A DNA stretch of 64,000 nt from Lachnospiraceae bacterium 28-4 (GCA_000403275.2 KE159601.1:124001-188000); one strand, 5' to 3'. Shown: positions 42,564 to 53,828, numbered from the stretch's first letter. Translations and numbers: made by a program. The notes: generated by a model not told the origin, from the letters alone.

Positions 42564-43103
42564 TTATTTTGCGAACGGCATATTGAATAATCTCAATAAC
42601 TCACGGGCTTCCTCGTCTGTTTTCGCTGTTGTTACGATAATAACGTCCATACCCCTGATCTTATCGATCTTATCATATTCGATTTCCGGGAAAATCAGCT
42701 GCTCCTTAATACCCAGCGCATAGTTTCCTCTTCCATCAAACGAGTTGGGATTTACACCCCTGAAGTCACGTACACGGGGTAAAGCAAGGTTTACCAGACG
42801 GTCAAGGAATTCATACATCCTTTCCCCACGAAGCGTCACCTTGCATCCGATAGGCATGCCTTCTCTGATCTTGAAGTTAGCGATCGAATGTTTTGCCTTT
42901 GTAATAACTGCTTTCTGCCCGGTAATGGTTTCCATATCCTTTACTGCGGATTCCAGAACTTTCGCATTTTCTTTCGCTTCACCAACGCCCATGTTGATAA
43001 CGATCTTTTCGAGCTTCGGCACTTCCATAATATTTTTATATCCAAACTTTTTGACCATAGCGTCTACGATCTCGTCTTTATATATCGTTTTAAGTCTGCT
43101 CAC
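42564..43103 (-). CDS. rplE: 50S ribosomal protein L5
   Basis: A 179-residue protein: [40 protein letters not shown], and [20 protein letters not shown] at the end. 5S rRNA-binding protein. Confidence 0.98.
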   Translation of the reverse strand: MSRLKTIYKDEIVDAMVKKFGYKNIMEVPKLEKIVINMGVGEAKENAKVLESAVKDMETITGQKAVITKAKHSIANFKIREGMPIGCKVTLRGERMYEFLDRLVNLALPRVRDFRGVNPNSFDGRGNYALGIKEQLIFPEIEYDKIDKIRGMDVIIVTTAKTDEEARELLRLFNMPFAK

Positions 43104-43127
43104 GCGTTTAGACCTCCTTCCTTAGAA

Positions 43128-43439
43128 TTAATCGATAACTTCCCCTGTTGATTTTGCAAAACGAACCTTTTTATCATTTTCGAACTTAAAACCAACTCTT
43201 GTCGGTTTTCCTTTGTGAAGGTACATTACGTTGGATATATCAATAGGAGCTTCTTTCTGAACGATTCCGCCATTCTGGTTAGCTGCTGAAGGTTTCATAT
43301 GCTTTGTTACCATATTGATGCCTTCTACCAGCACTCTGCCATTTTTCCTGTCGATAGATACGACCTTTCCTTCTTTACCGTTATCTTTGCCGGCGATTAC
43401 TCTTACGGTGTCGCCCTTTTTAATTTTCAATGTAGCCAT
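43128..43439 (-). CDS. rplX: 50S ribosomal protein L24
   Basis: A 103-residue KOW-domain protein ([20 protein letters not shown], then [20 protein letters not shown]). Assembly initiator of the 50S subunit. Confidence 0.98.
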   Translation of the reverse strand: MATLKIKKGDTVRVIAGKDNGKEGKVVSIDRKNGRVLVEGINMVTKHMKPSAANQNGGIVQKEAPIDISNVMYLHKGKPTRVGFKFENDKKVRFAKSTGEVID

Positions 43440-43451
43440 TCCGGCACCTCC

Positions 43452-43820
43452 TTACAATACTTCCGGAGCCAGAGAAACAATTTTCATGAACTGTTTCTCA
43501 CGAAGCTCTCTCGCCACCGGTCCAAAAATACGTGTTCCTCTCGGAGTCTTATCATCTTTAATAATGACAGCAGCATTTTCGTCGAATCTAATATAAGAAC
43601 CGTCTTTACGGCGTGCGCCTTTTACAGTACGGACAACTACAGCCTTTACTACATCGCCTTTTTTTACAACACCGCCGGGTGTTGCATCTTTAACCGTGGC
43701 AACGATGATATCACCGATACGTGCATATCTCCTTGTAGATCCACCCATAACTCTGATGCAGAGAATCTCTTTTGCACCTGTGTTATCAGCAACCTTAAGT
43801 CTGCTCTCTTGCTGAATCAT
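43452..43820 (-). CDS. rplN: 50S ribosomal protein L14
   Basis: A 122-residue protein: [40 protein letters not shown] and [20 protein letters not shown]. Confidence 0.98.
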   Translation of the reverse strand: MIQQESRLKVADNTGAKEILCIRVMGGSTRRYARIGDIIVATVKDATPGGVVKKGDVVKAVVVRTVKGARRKDGSYIRFDENAAVIIKDDKTPRGTRIFGPVARELREKQFMKIVSLAPEVL

Positions 43821-43868
43821 ACTCTATTTCTCCTTCCAAAATTTCTTAAATTCGCTATGGCGGACCGA

Positions 43869-44123
43869 TTATTTAGCCCTTTCGATAATCTCAACCAGTC
43901 TCCATCTCTTGTCCTTGGACAACGGCCTTGTCTCCATTACCTTTACGGTATCGCCGATATTGCATTCATTTTTCTCGTCATGAGCTTTCAATTTATAGGT
44001 TTTCTTTACGATCTTGCCGTAAAGAGGATGTTTTACATGGTTTTCAATGGCAACAACGATTGTTTTGTCCATTTTATTACTGGTAACTTTTCCAGTACGT
44101 GTTTTTCTCAGATTTCTTTCCAC
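43869..44123 (-). CDS. rpsQ: 30S ribosomal protein S17
   Basis: An 84-residue OB-fold protein: [20 protein letters not shown] and the C-terminal [20 protein letters not shown]. Confidence 0.98.
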   Translation of the reverse strand: MERNLRKTRTGKVTSNKMDKTIVVAIENHVKHPLYGKIVKKTYKLKAHDEKNECNIGDTVKVMETRPLSKDKRWRLVEIIERAK

Positions 44124-44150
44124 GATCGATTCTCCTTTCTAACAATCAGG

Positions 44151-44360
44151 TTACTGTGCAGCTTTTTCTTTCTGCGTAATGATGGTCTGGATCCTTGCGA
44201 TGTTCTTTCTTACCTCTTTGATCCTTGCCGTGTTGTCTAACTGATTTGTTGCGTTCTGGAATCTCAAATTGAAAAGTTCTTTTTTAGCAGCTACTAATTC
44301 CTGCGCTAATTCTGCAGCTGATTTTGTTCTTAAATCTTCTACATACTTCTTAGTTTTCAT
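44151..44360 (-). CDS. rpmC: 50S ribosomal protein L29
   Basis: A 69-residue helical hairpin ([40 protein letters not shown]). The start at 44360 matches the family and overlaps the end of rplP by 11 bases; a reading to 44429 is only an extension through rplP. Confidence 0.96.
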   Translation of the reverse strand: MKTKKYVEDLRTKSAAELAQELVAAKKELFNLRFQNATNQLDNTARIKEVRKNIARIQTIITQKEKAAQ

Positions 44361-44787
44361 TTGATGCACCGCCTTCCAAGTCTGCTTTAGAGACAATTTT
44401 ACATTTGCATGGAAGCTTGTGTGTAGCAAGACGTAATGCTTCTTTTGCTATTTCTTCGGACACACCGGAAATCTCAAACATTACACGCCCCGGCTTAACA
44501 ACTGCTACCCAGTATTCCAAGGTACCTTTTCCGGAACCCATACGTGTTTCTGCTGGTTTTGCTGTTACTGGCTTGTCAGGGAAAATTTTGATCCAGACTT
44601 TACCGCCACGCTTAATATAACGCGTCATAGCGACACGGGCCGCTTCTATCTGGTTTGACTTGATCCAGCAAGGCTCTGTTGCCACAATACCGTATTCTCC
44701 GTAAGTGATTTTATTTCCACGGGTTGCTTTGCCCCTGATAGAACCACGGAATTGTTTACGACGTTTTACTCTTTTAGGCATTAACAT
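44350..44787 (-). CDS. rplP: 50S ribosomal protein L16
   Basis: A 145-residue protein: [40 protein letters not shown] and [19 protein letters not shown]. The start codon overlaps the rpsC stop codon. Confidence 0.98.
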   Translation of the reverse strand: MLMPKRVKRRKQFRGSIRGKATRGNKITYGEYGIVATEPCWIKSNQIEAARVAMTRYIKRGGKVWIKIFPDKPVTAKPAETRMGSGKGTLEYWVAVVKPGRVMFEISGVSEEIAKEALRLATHKLPCKCKIVSKADLEGGASNEN

Positions 44788-45464
44788 TATTTATCGCTCC
44801 CTTCCTCCGAAGATACCTTTTCTTCGTTTTTATTCTTAGTCGGAAGTATCTCACCCTTGTAAATCCATACTTTCACGCCAACTTTACCATAAGTTGTATC
44901 GGCCTCTGCAAAGCCGTAATCGATATCAGCCCTCAATGTCTGTAACGGGATCGTTCCTTCGCTGTAGAATTCGGTACGTGCCATATCCGCGCCGCCAAGA
45001 CGTCCTGAACAGGAGGTCTTGATTCCTAAAGCACCTGCCTTCATCGTCCTTCCCATACAGGATTTCATCGCACGTCTGAAGGAGATACGATTCTCAAGCT
45101 GCTGTGCAATATTTTCAGCCACAAGCTGAGCATCCTTATCCGGTCTTTTGATTTCTTTAATATCGACTAAAACCTTCTTATCCGTAAGCTTGGAAAGTTC
45201 TTTCTTCGTCACTTCGATCTCTGCGCCGCCCTTACCGATTACAACGCCCGGTTTTGCCGTATAAATAACAATTTTAACTCTGTCCGATGCTCTTTCAATT
45301 TCGATTTTGGAAATTCCGGCACTGTACAATTTCTTTTTCAGAAATTTTCTTATATTATAATCTTCGATTAAGAAGTCTGAAAACTCAGCATCAGCATACC
45401 ATCTGGAATCCCATTCTTTAATAATGCCGACCCTTAAGCCGTGAGGATTAACTTTCTGTCCCAT
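44787..45464 (-). CDS. rpsC: 30S ribosomal protein S3
   Basis: A 225-residue protein with N-terminal KH domain ([20 protein letters not shown]) and C-terminal S3 domain ([20 protein letters not shown]). The start [20 protein letters not shown] is invariant in the family. Confidence 0.98.
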   Translation of the reverse strand: MGQKVNPHGLRVGIIKEWDSRWYADAEFSDFLIEDYNIRKFLKKKLYSAGISKIEIERASDRVKIVIYTAKPGVVIGKGGAEIEVTKKELSKLTDKKVLVDIKEIKRPDKDAQLVAENIAQQLENRISFRRAMKSCMGRTMKAGALGIKTSCSGRLGGADMARTEFYSEGTIPLQTLRADIDYGFAEADTTYGKVGVKVWIYKGEILPTKNKNEEKVSSEEGSDK

Positions 45465-45484
45465 TAATAACCTTTCTCCTTTCT

Positions 45485-45889
45485 TTATCTTGCATCAAGC
45501 ACAACTGTAATATGGCTCATTCTCTTTTCGATCCTGTAAGCCCTTCCCTGTGCTCTCGGTCTTACCCGCTTCATTGTGGGTCCTTTATTTGCGAAGCATT
45601 CCGCTACATAAAGATTTTCCGGATTCGGGTATTTCGTCGGATCCTGGCTATATTTATATTCAGCATTTGCAACTGCCGATTCCAATAATTTCTTAATAAC
45701 GCCCGAAGCATATCTCGGATTGTATTCCAAAACTGCCAGCGCGGTCGTCACATCTTTGCCTCTGATGGCATCGAGAACGAAACAAGCTTTCTGGACAGGA
45801 ATCCTGGCGTAAGATAACTTAGCGGAAGGCCTGACATCTTTCTGCGCGTTTCTTTCTCTCTTTATCTGGCTTCTATGTCCCTTTGCCAT
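45485..45889 (-). CDS. rplV: 50S ribosomal protein L22
   Basis: A 134-residue protein: [20 protein letters not shown] and the C-terminal hairpin [20 protein letters not shown] that lines the exit tunnel. Confidence 0.98.
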   Translation of the reverse strand: MAKGHRSQIKRERNAQKDVRPSAKLSYARIPVQKACFVLDAIRGKDVTTALAVLEYNPRYASGVIKKLLESAVANAEYKYSQDPTKYPNPENLYVAECFANKGPTMKRVRPRAQGRAYRIEKRMSHITVVLDAR

Positions 45890-45902
45890 TTTTTGCTCCT
45901 CC

Positions 45903-46184
45903 TTATCTTACTTTCGATTTCTTTTCGTCTTTTCCATGACCTCTATAAGTCCTGGTCGCCACAAACTCGCCGAGCTTATGACCAACCATATCTTCTGTCA
46001 CATATACCGGTACATGCTTTCTTCCGTCATGAACCGCAAATGTATGCCCTACAAATGAAGGGAAAATCGTAGACCGGCGGGACCAGGTTTTAATTACCTG
46101 TTTCTGCCCTGCCGCATTCATAGCATCTACTTTTTTCAGCAAGCTTTCATCTGCGAATGGTCCTTTTTTCAGTGATCTAGCCAT
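45903..46184 (-). CDS. rpsS: 30S ribosomal protein S19
   Basis: A 93-residue protein: [40 protein letters not shown] and [19 protein letters not shown]. Confidence 0.98.
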   Translation of the reverse strand: MARSLKKGPFADESLLKKVDAMNAAGQKQVIKTWSRRSTIFPSFVGHTFAVHDGRKHVPVYVTEDMVGHKLGEFVATRTYRGHGKDEKKSKVR

Positions 46185-46218
46185 TGTTCTTCCTCCTATT
46201 TATTAATAGCAAAATCAT

Positions 46219-47064
46219 TTATTTGATGCTTCTGCCGTCTCTTCTTCTTACGATCAGCTTGTTCGACGCTTTATTTTTCTTACGCGTCTTCAGGCCGAGA
46301 GCCGGTTTGCCCCAAGGTGTGCTCGGTCCCGGGCGTCCGATACCGGTCTTGCCCTCGCCGCCGCCGTGCGGATGGTCGTTCGGGTTCATAACGGAACCAC
46401 GTACCGTAGGACGGATGCCCATGTGGCGCTTGCGCCCTGCCTTACCGATATTGATCAGGTTGTGGTCTCCGTTGCCTACAACGCCGACCGTTGCGCGGCA
46501 TTTGATCGGAACCATTCTCATCTCGCCGGAAGGAAGCCTGAGTGTCGCATACTTTCCTTCTTTTGCCATTAACTGTGCGCTGTTGCCCGCAGAACGTACC
46601 ATCTGGCCGCCCTTTCCGGGAAGCAGTTCGATATTATGAACCTGGGTACCAACCGGAATATTCTCTAATGGCAGACAATTTCCAATTCTTACTTCCGCTT
46701 CCGGCCCGTTCATAACCGTCATGCCGTCTGTCAGGCCCTGGGGAGCGATAATATAGCTTTTCGTTCCATCCAAATAGCAGATCAATGCAATATTTGCCGT
46801 TCTGTTCGGATCGTACTCGATGCCGATAACCTTTGCCGGCATTCCATCTTTGCTGTTTCTCTTAAAATCAACCAATCTGTATTTTCTTTTATGTCCGCCT
46901 CCGCGGTGTCTTACCGTAATTTTACCCTGGTTATTACGTCCGGCGTTCTTCTTTAACGAAACACAAAGGGATTTTTCAGGAGTATCCTTTGTGATCTCGG
47001 CAAAATCAGAACCCGTCATATGCCTTCTTGAAGGTGTATATGGGTTATATGTCTTAATTCCCAT
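46219..47064 (-). CDS. rplB: 50S ribosomal protein L2
   Basis: A 281-residue protein: [40 protein letters not shown], and the peptidyl-transferase-proximal [20 protein letters not shown]. Confidence 0.98.
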   Translation of the reverse strand: MGIKTYNPYTPSRRHMTGSDFAEITKDTPEKSLCVSLKKNAGRNNQGKITVRHRGGGHKRKYRLVDFKRNSKDGMPAKVIGIEYDPNRTANIALICYLDGTKSYIIAPQGLTDGMTVMNGPEAEVRIGNCLPLENIPVGTQVHNIELLPGKGGQMVRSAGNSAQLMAKEGKYATLRLPSGEMRMVPIKCRATVGVVGNGDHNLINIGKAGRKRHMGIRPTVRGSVMNPNDHPHGGGEGKTGIGRPGPSTPWGKPALGLKTRKKNKASNKLIVRRRDGRSIK

Positions 47065-47140
47065 GACTTAAGTCTCCTTTACTTTAGCTTTGCGCGGCAG
47101 CCCCTGCCGCATACATTCTGTTTCTTTCTAGATAACCCTT

Positions 47141-47230
47141 GAAGAATGCCGCATTTCAGGCATTCTTCCGCGCGGAACTTAGAAGTTCTCCGCGAAACAG
47201 CCCTTGCTGTGAGCCTTAGAACTTCTCTTC
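47141..47230 (-). repeat. hairpin cluster between rplB and rplW
   Basis: GAAGAATGCC / GGCATTCTTC (47141-47168), then AGAAGTTCT (47181-47189) pairing with AGAACTTCT (47218-47226) around an ACAGC / GCTGT stem. These occupy the 172-base gap. The first hairpin shares the word GAAGAATGC with the one at 42280. Confidence 0.65.
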
Positions 47231-47236
47231 ACACTA

Positions 47237-47536
47237 CTACAGGCCAGCGAAAATCTCGATATCCTTGCTGTCCTCTGCCAGCTGCACGATCGCCTTTTTC
47301 CTTTTCGCGGTTCTTCCATAGGTCATGCCGCGTCTTTTTACTTTCCCGGGCAGGTTCATCGTGTTTACTTTTTTTACTTTCGTTCCTTCAAACATTTTCT
47401 CTACAGCTTCTTTGATCTGTACTTTGTTTGCTTCCGGATGAACCAAAAAAGTATATTTCTTTTCGCTCATGCCAGCCATACTCTTTTCAGTGATAACCGG
47501 TTTGAGGATCACATCATAATATTGGATATTTGCCAT
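47237..47536 (-). CDS. rplW: 50S ribosomal protein L23
   Basis: A 99-residue protein ([40 protein letters not shown]). It sits at the tunnel exit and docks SRP and trigger factor. The start overlaps the rplD stop codon. Confidence 0.98.
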   Translation of the reverse strand: MANIQYYDVILKPVITEKSMAGMSEKKYTFLVHPEANKVQIKEAVEKMFEGTKVKKVNTMNLPGKVKRRGMTYGRTAKRKKAIVQLAEDSKDIEIFAGL

Positions 47537-48192
47537 TATGCGTACACCTCCTCGATATTTGCCACCGCTTCCTTGGTCAGGACTACGGTATCATATTTCA
47601 TAATATCATAAACGTTGATCGTGCTGTTTACTTTTTTCTCGTCTCCTTCATGTTCAACCGCCACATAAGAAGTGCGGACATCCGGAAGATTTCTTGCGGA
47701 AATGATCACGTTCCGGTCGATAACCCCTGTTACTACCAACGCTTTGCCCACTTTCAGGTTATCAAGAACTTTTTTCATATCCTTTGTCTTGATTTCGTTC
47801 AGTTTCAACTCGTCAAGAACGATCAGTTTATTTCCCTGTACTCTGCTTGTCAATGCGGAACGGATCGCCGCCTGTTTTTCCTTCCTGTTCATCTTAAAGG
47901 AATAGTCCCTCGGTACCGGAGCGAAAACAACGCCGCCTCCCTTCCACTGGGGAGCTCTGATGGAACCCTGTCTTGCGTGTCCGGTTCCTTTCTGCCTCCA
48001 GGGCTTTCTTCCACCGCCGGAAACTTCGGAGCGGGTCTTCGCTTTCTGTGTTCCCTGACGTTTATTCGCAAGCTGCTGCACGACCGCCATGTGTACCAGA
48101 TGTTCATTAATTTCAACACCGAATACCGCATCGTTTAAGTCGATTCTGTCAACTTCCTTGCCTTCCATATTATAAACAGATACGTTTGCCAT
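47536..48192 (-). CDS. rplD: 50S ribosomal protein L4
   Basis: A 218-residue protein with the extended loop region [20 protein letters not shown] and a C-terminal Rossmann-like part. In some bacteria L4 also represses the S10 operon; whether it does so here is unknown. Confidence 0.98.
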   Translation of the reverse strand: MANVSVYNMEGKEVDRIDLNDAVFGVEINEHLVHMAVVQQLANKRQGTQKAKTRSEVSGGGRKPWRQKGTGHARQGSIRAPQWKGGGVVFAPVPRDYSFKMNRKEKQAAIRSALTSRVQGNKLIVLDELKLNEIKTKDMKKVLDNLKVGKALVVTGVIDRNVIISARNLPDVRTSYVAVEHEGDEKKVNSTINVYDIMKYDTVVLTKEAVANIEEVYA

Positions 48193-48222
48193 CTGTATGG
48201 TCCTCCTTTCACCCGTCTCGGC

Positions 48223-48900
48223 TTAACCCTTAACGGTTTCTTTTATTGTTACCAGAGCTTTCTTCGGTCCCGGCACTGCGCCTTTTACAAGGATCAGATT
48301 CTTCTCCGCGTCTACGCGCACTACTTCAAGATTCTGCACCGTAACTTTTACGCAGCCCATATGGCCGGGCATTCCTTTTCCCTTAAATACGCGGCTCGGT
48401 GAAGAGCATGCGCCGTTGGAACCCTGATGACGGTGGAATTTGGAACCATGGGTCATGGGGCCTCTGTGCTGTCCATGTCTTTTGATCGCGCCCTGGAACC
48501 CCTTGCCCTTGGAGATCGCGGAAGCATCTATCTTATCGCCTGCCGCAAAGATATCCGCTTTGATCTCTTTGCCCAGTTCATATTCTTCGGAATTCTCGAA
48601 TTTGAATTCCCTTACATATCTCTTGCTCGAAACGCCGGCTTTATCAAAATGTCCTTTCATGGCTTTCGTTGTGCCGTGTCTGTGGATCACTTCTTTTTTG
48701 CCGCCCTTATCCTTATTGATGATTCTGTCCTTCTTATCGACAAAACCTACCTGAACTGCCTTGTAACCGTCGTTTTCTACTGTTTTCACCTGTGTTACGT
48801 AGCAGGGCCCTGCCTGAAGTACCGTTACCGGAATCAGCGAACCGTCTTCATTGAAGATCTGGGTCATTCCGACCTTTGTTGCTAAAATCGCTTTTTTCAT
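48223..48900 (-). CDS. rplC: 50S ribosomal protein L3
   Basis: A 225-residue protein: [20 protein letters not shown], and the central loop [20 protein letters not shown] with [10 protein letters not shown]. One of the first proteins to bind 23S rRNA. Confidence 0.98.
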   Translation of the reverse strand: MKKAILATKVGMTQIFNEDGSLIPVTVLQAGPCYVTQVKTVENDGYKAVQVGFVDKKDRIINKDKGGKKEVIHRHGTTKAMKGHFDKAGVSSKRYVREFKFENSEEYELGKEIKADIFAAGDKIDASAISKGKGFQGAIKRHGQHRGPMTHGSKFHRHQGSNGACSSPSRVFKGKGMPGHMGCVKVTVQNLEVVRVDAEKNLILVKGAVPGPKKALVTIKETVKG

Positions 48901-49013
48901 TTCTACCTCCTGTTTGTTCTACAGCGGCCTGGCCCTTCGGACTTTTCCGCCCTCCAAAACCATGCATACTAGTAGGGGTTGCTTTTTCATTGAAAATGAA
49001 GAACCTCTTGTTT

Positions 49014-49331
49014 TTATTTGTTCTTCATTTTGATGTCAATATATACACCCGCCGGCATTTCAAGTCTCTGCAATGCATCGACCGTCTTCGGTGTCGGCGT
49101 AATGATGTCGATCAGCCTCTTATGCGTCCTCTGCTCGAACTGTTCCCTGGAATCCTTGTACTTGTGAACCGCCCTGAGGATCGTAACTACTTCCTTCTTT
49201 GTCGGAAGGGGTACCGGTCCGCTCACCTGGGATCCGTTCTTTTTGACTGTTTCAATGATTTTTTTGGCAGATGCATCCACTAAATGATGATCATAAGCTT
49301 TTAAGGTAATTCTCATTACTTGACTTGCCAT
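49014..49331 (-). CDS. rpsJ: 30S ribosomal protein S10
   Basis: A 105-residue protein: [45 protein letters not shown] lies 11 bases before the ATG at 49331. First gene of the ribosomal superoperon. Confidence 0.97.
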   Translation of the reverse strand: MASQVMRITLKAYDHHLVDASAKKIIETVKKNGSQVSGPVPLPTKKEVVTILRAVHKYKDSREQFEQRTHKRLIDIITPTPKTVDALQRLEMPAGVYIDIKMKNK

Positions 49332-49668
49332 AAAAAAAGTCGCCTCCTTTTCGCACTTTTAATCCTTAAGTACGACAAGCGGTGACTGTACACTCGTCCG
49401 TGTGTGTCCTGATAAATTCCATAACATGACTTTTATCCGTATTAGAACTCGCAGTTCCCACACACCGTTACACTAACTCGAAGTAACATTATGTTACTTG
49501 GTAACATTATGTCTGTACAGTGACTTGTCGTCAGTTTCCTTCAGCCGTTTACCGGCCTTCTTGACATTCGCTCCACGGAAAAACCTGCCTCCTGGGCAGC
49601 AACCTCACGCTTCACAGCTATCATGCCACAGCATTAGGTATTATACCTGATATTTTTTGGAAATGCAA
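49332..49668 (-). promoter_or_regulatory. promoter and structured leader of the S10 operon
   Basis: TTGCAT (49663-49668) and TATAAT (49640-49645), 17 bases apart on the minus strand, predict a 5' UTR of about 300 bases. The UTR can close with a long-range stem: CGACAAG and ACTGTACA (49373-49391) against TGTACAGT and CTTGTCG (49514-49529). Inside are GTGTGTG / CACACAC and a hairpin AGTAACAT / ATGTTACT. The rest of the gap up to 49802 is AT-rich and shows no gene. Confidence 0.7.
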
Positions 49669-49814
49669 GTCCTTTTTTTATTTTAGTTAAATTACTAATT
49701 CATTACTAATTATAAGTATAATTCCGGAACTATTATGAAACAACCGTGCTGTGCCGAAAAATGATATAGAAATGGAACAAAACAGTTAAAAATAGAAAAG
49801 GAATGGTAAACAAA

Positions 49815-51032
49815 ATGAAACATGGACTGAAGTTATGGCTGTTTGCAGCCTTATTTGCCCTGACAGGCTGCGGCATTCAGGAAGTGCCGGCACAAGAAGA
49901 AAAAGAATGGGAGGAACAGGTATCATCAGAACAGGTCTCTGAAGAACAGGCATCTGAGGCAGCAAAAGATCAAGGACAGGATATGGATACGATTACGGAT
50001 GGGCATTCGGCGGCAGAGACGAAGGAAGAACTGAACCTGTATGCCCAGAACCTTCCTGTATGCGATCTGTCCGATTTGAGCCTGATTTATGAGAAAACAA
50101 CGACAGAATATTACGACTATTTTTATACGCAGGGTCTGAAAGGAATCCCCGAAAAACCAGCAGGATGTTTGTGTACGAGTCTATGGGATTTTGACGGGGA
50201 CGGTGTGCAGGAACTTTTAACACTTGATTTAAAGGAGACGGACGAGACTTACCAAATAGCAGCCGTAATGTACGAATACCGAAACGGGCAGGCGGTCAAA
50301 GCCGCAGACATTGTTATCTTGGATAACCTGCTTGTTGGAAACACCGACAGCGCCGAAATCCGTTTTCTTGTTAAGGACGGCAAATATATTTGTGTGGATA
50401 GTTGGCAGAATACCTTTGTTTCTGCAGACGGCGTATGTATTGATCTTGCAGCATTTTATTATGATGGCAGCCGTTTTACGGAAATGTTCAAAGTATTTAA
50501 AATCGGTTCAGATTTTAGCGGCACAGGAAAGGAGCATACAGAACTGATAGAGCAGCTGCATTCTATGGGATATGACCGCTCGGCGGCAGCAATTTATGAC
50601 AGGGACATATTTCATTTGTATGCAGCGGATGAAGGTGTGGAAACCCTTTTAAAGATCCGGCTGATCAATAGTATACAGACCGGAGGAACAGCATGGGACG
50701 AGATGCCAACGGCTTTTATCAGGCAGTTATCCGGCGAAACGGCAGGGCAATATATGCTGCCCGAAAGCAACAGCCGGAAGCTGGAACCTTTTGATTTGTC
50801 GGGTATGACCAAAGGGCAGCTGCGCATTGCCCGTAATGAAATCTATGCCCGATACGGCTGGCAGTTTGAAAGCCCGGATCTGGATACGTATTTTAACGAC
50901 AGATCATGGTATGTTCCCTCCGAAAATATAGATGATACTATTCTATCCGAAGTCGAACTGGCAAACCTTGAGCTGCTCAAAGAGGCGGAAAAGACAGCGC
51001 CGGAAGACGGGAATCAGGACGAAGCGCCATAA
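49815..51032 (+). CDS. lipoprotein with C-terminal YARHG domain
   Basis: A predicted lipoprotein of about 405 residues (lipobox ALTGC, about 19 residues from the start). An acidic low-complexity region is followed by a beta-rich middle (SLWDFDGDGVQELLTLDLKE, a calcium-binding-like DxDGDG repeat) and a C-terminal YARHG domain (LRIARNEIYARYGWQFESPD, with LDTYFNDRSWY). YARHG domains occur in exported proteins of unknown role. The start is uncertain: 49803 has AAAAGGA immediately next to the ATG, and 49815 is further from it. It is divergent from the ribosomal operon. Confidence 0.8.
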   Translation: MKHGLKLWLFAALFALTGCGIQEVPAQEEKEWEEQVSSEQVSEEQASEAAKDQGQDMDTITDGHSAAETKEELNLYAQNLPVCDLSDLSLIYEKTTTEYYDYFYTQGLKGIPEKPAGCLCTSLWDFDGDGVQELLTLDLKETDETYQIAAVMYEYRNGQAVKAADIVILDNLLVGNTDSAEIRFLVKDGKYICVDSWQNTFVSADGVCIDLAAFYYDGSRFTEMFKVFKIGSDFSGTGKEHTELIEQLHSMGYDRSAAAIYDRDIFHLYAADEGVETLLKIRLINSIQTGGTAWDEMPTAFIRQLSGETAGQYMLPESNSRKLEPFDLSGMTKGQLRIARNEIYARYGWQFESPDLDTYFNDRSWYVPSENIDDTILSEVELANLELLKEAEKTAPEDGNQDEAP

Positions 51033-51101
51033 ACCACACCAGTCTTTCCTTTCCGCCCTGCTCCCTGTTCTTCTCTGTTTCTTACGAAATATAACATCCC
51101 C

Positions 51102-51130
51102 TTGCCAAACCACACGCTCTCATGTATATT
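51102..51130 (+). promoter_or_regulatory. promoter of the methyltransferase gene
   Basis: TTGCCA (51102-51107) and TATATT (51125-51130), 17 bases apart, upstream of the methyltransferase gene, which also has AAGGAG before its ATG. Confidence 0.6.
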
Positions 51131-51171
51131 TGACTTATTCAACATTAATATAGAAAAAAGGAGATCCCAAT

Positions 51172-52032
51172 ATGTGGACAGCACAACATTGGCAAGATTA
51201 TGAAGTCCTCGATACTTCCTGCGGCGAAAAACTGGAGCGCTGGGGGGAGTATCTTTTAGTACGCCCCGATCCGCAAGTCATATGGAATACGCCGAAAACA
51301 AATCCCGGATGGAAAAAAAGGAACGGCCATTACCACCGCAGCTCCAAAGGCGGCGGCGAATGGGAATTTTTTCATCTGCCCGACGAATGGAATATTCATT
51401 ATAAAGAACTGACTTTCCGTTTAAAGCCTTTTAGCTTTAAGCATACCGGCCTTTTCCCTGAACAGGCGGTCAACTGGGACTGGTTTTCCTCCCTGATCCG
51501 CGAAGCCAAAAGACCTGTCAGCGTTCTGAATTTGTTTGCCTATACGGGCGGTGCCACTCTGGCGGCGGCAAAAGCCGGGGCAAGAGTAACCCACGTGGAC
51601 GCATCGAAGGGAATGGTGACTTGGGCAAAAGAAAACGCCGCCGCTTCCGGCCTTGGGGACGCACCCATACGCTGGCTGGTAGACGACTGCGTAAAATTTG
51701 TGGAACGTGAGATCCGCCGGGGCAATACCTACGACGCAATTATCATGGATCCGCCCTCTTACGGCAGAGGACCCAAGGGCGAAATATGGAAAATAGAGGA
51801 AAGCATCTTTCCTTTTATCGAACAAACCGCAAAGATCTTATCTAAAGATGCCATTTTTTATTTGATCAATTCCTATACGACAGGGCTGCAGCCCGCCGTC
51901 CTGTCCTATATGATCCATACCGCCATCGTTCCCGGCTTCGGAGGACAGGTGAGCGCCGATGAGATCGGGCTGCCTGTAAAGGCAAACGGGCTGGTTCTTC
52001 CCTGCGGCGCTTCCGGCCGCTGGCAGCGTTAA
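51172..52032 (+). CDS. class I SAM-dependent methyltransferase, RlmI/RlmK-like
   Basis: A 286-residue protein without a PUA domain. The SAM-binding motif is LNLFAYTGGATLAAAKAG with the acidic VTHVDASKGM after it, and the catalytic motif is IIMDPPSYGRGPKGEIW, as in 23S rRNA cytosine-5 methyltransferases of the RlmI type. The exact target cannot be set from sequence. It is convergent with the J-domain gene, with a 45-base gap. Confidence 0.85.
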   Translation: MWTAQHWQDYEVLDTSCGEKLERWGEYLLVRPDPQVIWNTPKTNPGWKKRNGHYHRSSKGGGEWEFFHLPDEWNIHYKELTFRLKPFSFKHTGLFPEQAVNWDWFSSLIREAKRPVSVLNLFAYTGGATLAAAKAGARVTHVDASKGMVTWAKENAAASGLGDAPIRWLVDDCVKFVEREIRRGNTYDAIIMDPPSYGRGPKGEIWKIEESIFPFIEQTAKILSKDAIFYLINSYTTGLQPAVLSYMIHTAIVPGFGGQVSADEIGLPVKANGLVLPCGASGRWQR

Positions 52033-52076
52033 AAAAAAATTCAGATTCCACGTGGTCCGGCGGAGTGCAGGGCAGG

Positions 52077-52865
52077 CTACAGGCGGTAGGGAAAACCGCC
52101 ACAGCACAAGCCTCCGCTGTTACAGCAAATATTGCACAGTATATTTGCAATGCAAAGCCTCATACACATATTTCCTCCGCCGGCATAGGGATTTCCGTAA
52201 GTATACTGTCTTTGCTGGTACCGCGCTCCTCCGTTTTCAAACCGGTATATCAAATTCCGGTAATCCATGTTTCCCGGTTCCATGGACGATGCGCGTTTCG
52301 CATGTTCCATGGCCGCCACCGTATTTCCAAGGGCTGCGTGGGCCAGGGCGCTGTAATAGTACCACCTTGCCCCGCGTTCACTCGCATTCATATCGTCCAG
52401 CACCGTTCTCGCTTCTTTAAAATATCCGTTTCTGATATAGTTCCCGGCAGCCCGCAGATGGCCGTCCTCCTCATATCCCGTATTGCTGCCAAAACCCCCG
52501 AAGCTTCCGAATCCCCCAAAGCTTCCAAAACCTCCGAAACCGCCTCCATAGCCGCTTTCTTCCCTCTGGCCGTATCCTTGGCTGCCATATCCATAGCTTC
52601 CTGATCCATAAGTTCCATAGCCGGAACTTCCGTAGCGGGAGTTTCCGTATCCACCGCCCTCCGCTCGGCCACCGTCTGTTCTCTCTTTCATAATCTGCTG
52701 GTATGCTTCCTGGATCCGTTTGAATTTCTCCTCCGCCTGGGCCTTGTTCGGATTATTTACGTTGGCATCCGGGTGGTATCGTCTGCTTAGAGACCGATAT
52801 GCTTTTTTGATTTCCTCTTCGGAAGCATCCCCCGACACTCCCAAAACTTCATAAGGATTGCTCAT
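52077..52865 (-). CDS. J-domain protein with glycine-rich linker and Cys-rich tail
   Basis: A 262-residue protein. The N-terminal 65 residues are a canonical J domain with an intact HPD ([12 protein letters not shown]), so interaction with DnaK is plausible. A Gly/Tyr/Ser-rich region (about 70-125) is followed by a TPR-like segment ([20 protein letters not shown]). The last 30 residues are unusually Cys-rich ([19 protein letters not shown]), possibly binding metal or membrane. The gene overlaps DUF5685 by 17 bases, so the two proteins are produced together. Confidence 0.85.
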   Translation of the reverse strand: MSNPYEVLGVSGDASEEEIKKAYRSLSRRYHPDANVNNPNKAQAEEKFKRIQEAYQQIMKERTDGGRAEGGGYGNSRYGSSGYGTYGSGSYGYGSQGYGQREESGYGGGFGGFGSFGGFGSFGGFGSNTGYEEDGHLRAAGNYIRNGYFKEARTVLDDMNASERGARWYYYSALAHAALGNTVAAMEHAKRASSMEPGNMDYRNLIYRFENGGARYQQRQYTYGNPYAGGGNMCMRLCIANILCNICCNSGGLCCGGFPYRL

Positions 52866-53712
52866 TTTCCTTCCCTTGTTCCTTTTCTTCTGATTTCCGC
52901 TTCGCGCATACCCTTTCGTAGCGGTACCATACGCCGGAATATATAATATTCCTCAATATTTCTACATTTTCCAAAATCGGCAGTTTCTCGAATTCCCTGG
53001 AACATTCCGACATCATCACCGTCAATATTTCCCTGCACTGCTCTTCAAAATCCGGGCTTTCGCAGATCCATGCCAGCGGATTATAATTTCCGTCCTTCCG
53101 GTCTTTCTCAATATCTTCATAAGCATCGCATAAATAAATGAATTTTCCCAGATAAAGCCCGAGCCGGTAAAGGCTTTCTTTCCATACATCCTCTTTACAG
53201 ACTACGATTTCCGCCATTACTTCCCCGAACAGCCCCGACATCTTATCGATATCCCTGCACTGTGCTTTTTCCTCTTTGCCCAGCTGCGCCATTCGTTTTT
53301 CTATCCTTCGTATCTTTCCCCTGTATTTTTTCTCAAGCCTCCGATAGCCTTTCTCAAGAAGTCCTGCATACACCTTCTGCCGGTATTTCTTCTCATCCTG
53401 CCAGTCGTCCTTGCATTTATAATAGGAAAGCAACAGATTCATATCCGCCGCATATTCCGTAAATTCATTGATCCTCGTCATATGCTTTTTCATCGGATGG
53501 GCTGCGCATTTGCAGCTCCCCCTGACCTCCTCCGGCTCATAAAGGCCGGTGAGCAGCAATATGACAAAAGTCATATCATAGGACAGCGTCATCTGTCCCG
53601 GCAGCCCGTACTTTTCCTTTAGCTTCCGGCATAACCCGCAATAATATGCGTGGTATATATCGAATTCCCTGAACTTCATGTCTCCTTTATTGATGATTAC
53701 ATAGCCGAACAT
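52849..53712 (-). CDS. DUF5685 family protein
   Basis: A 287-residue protein beginning [20 protein letters not shown], with [14 protein letters not shown] and [13 protein letters not shown] as Cys/His blocks and [19 protein letters not shown] further on. This matches a clostridial family of unknown function that is usually encoded with J-domain proteins, as here. The helical Asp/Glu motifs recall isoprenoid-synthase-like folds, but this is a guess. Confidence 0.8.
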   Translation of the reverse strand: MFGYVIINKGDMKFREFDIYHAYYCGLCRKLKEKYGLPGQMTLSYDMTFVILLLTGLYEPEEVRGSCKCAAHPMKKHMTRINEFTEYAADMNLLLSYYKCKDDWQDEKKYRQKVYAGLLEKGYRRLEKKYRGKIRRIEKRMAQLGKEEKAQCRDIDKMSGLFGEVMAEIVVCKEDVWKESLYRLGLYLGKFIYLCDAYEDIEKDRKDGNYNPLAWICESPDFEEQCREILTVMMSECSREFEKLPILENVEILRNIIYSGVWYRYERVCAKRKSEEKEQGKENEQSL

Positions 53713-53828
53713 AATAACGCCCCTTTAACCATAAAAATCCTGGCAGCCTTCTTACCGCCGGACTGTCCCATTTGATTCTTATCCTAATGCTTTCCCGGCA
53801 GGATATCAATAAAAGGGAAATTAAAAAA

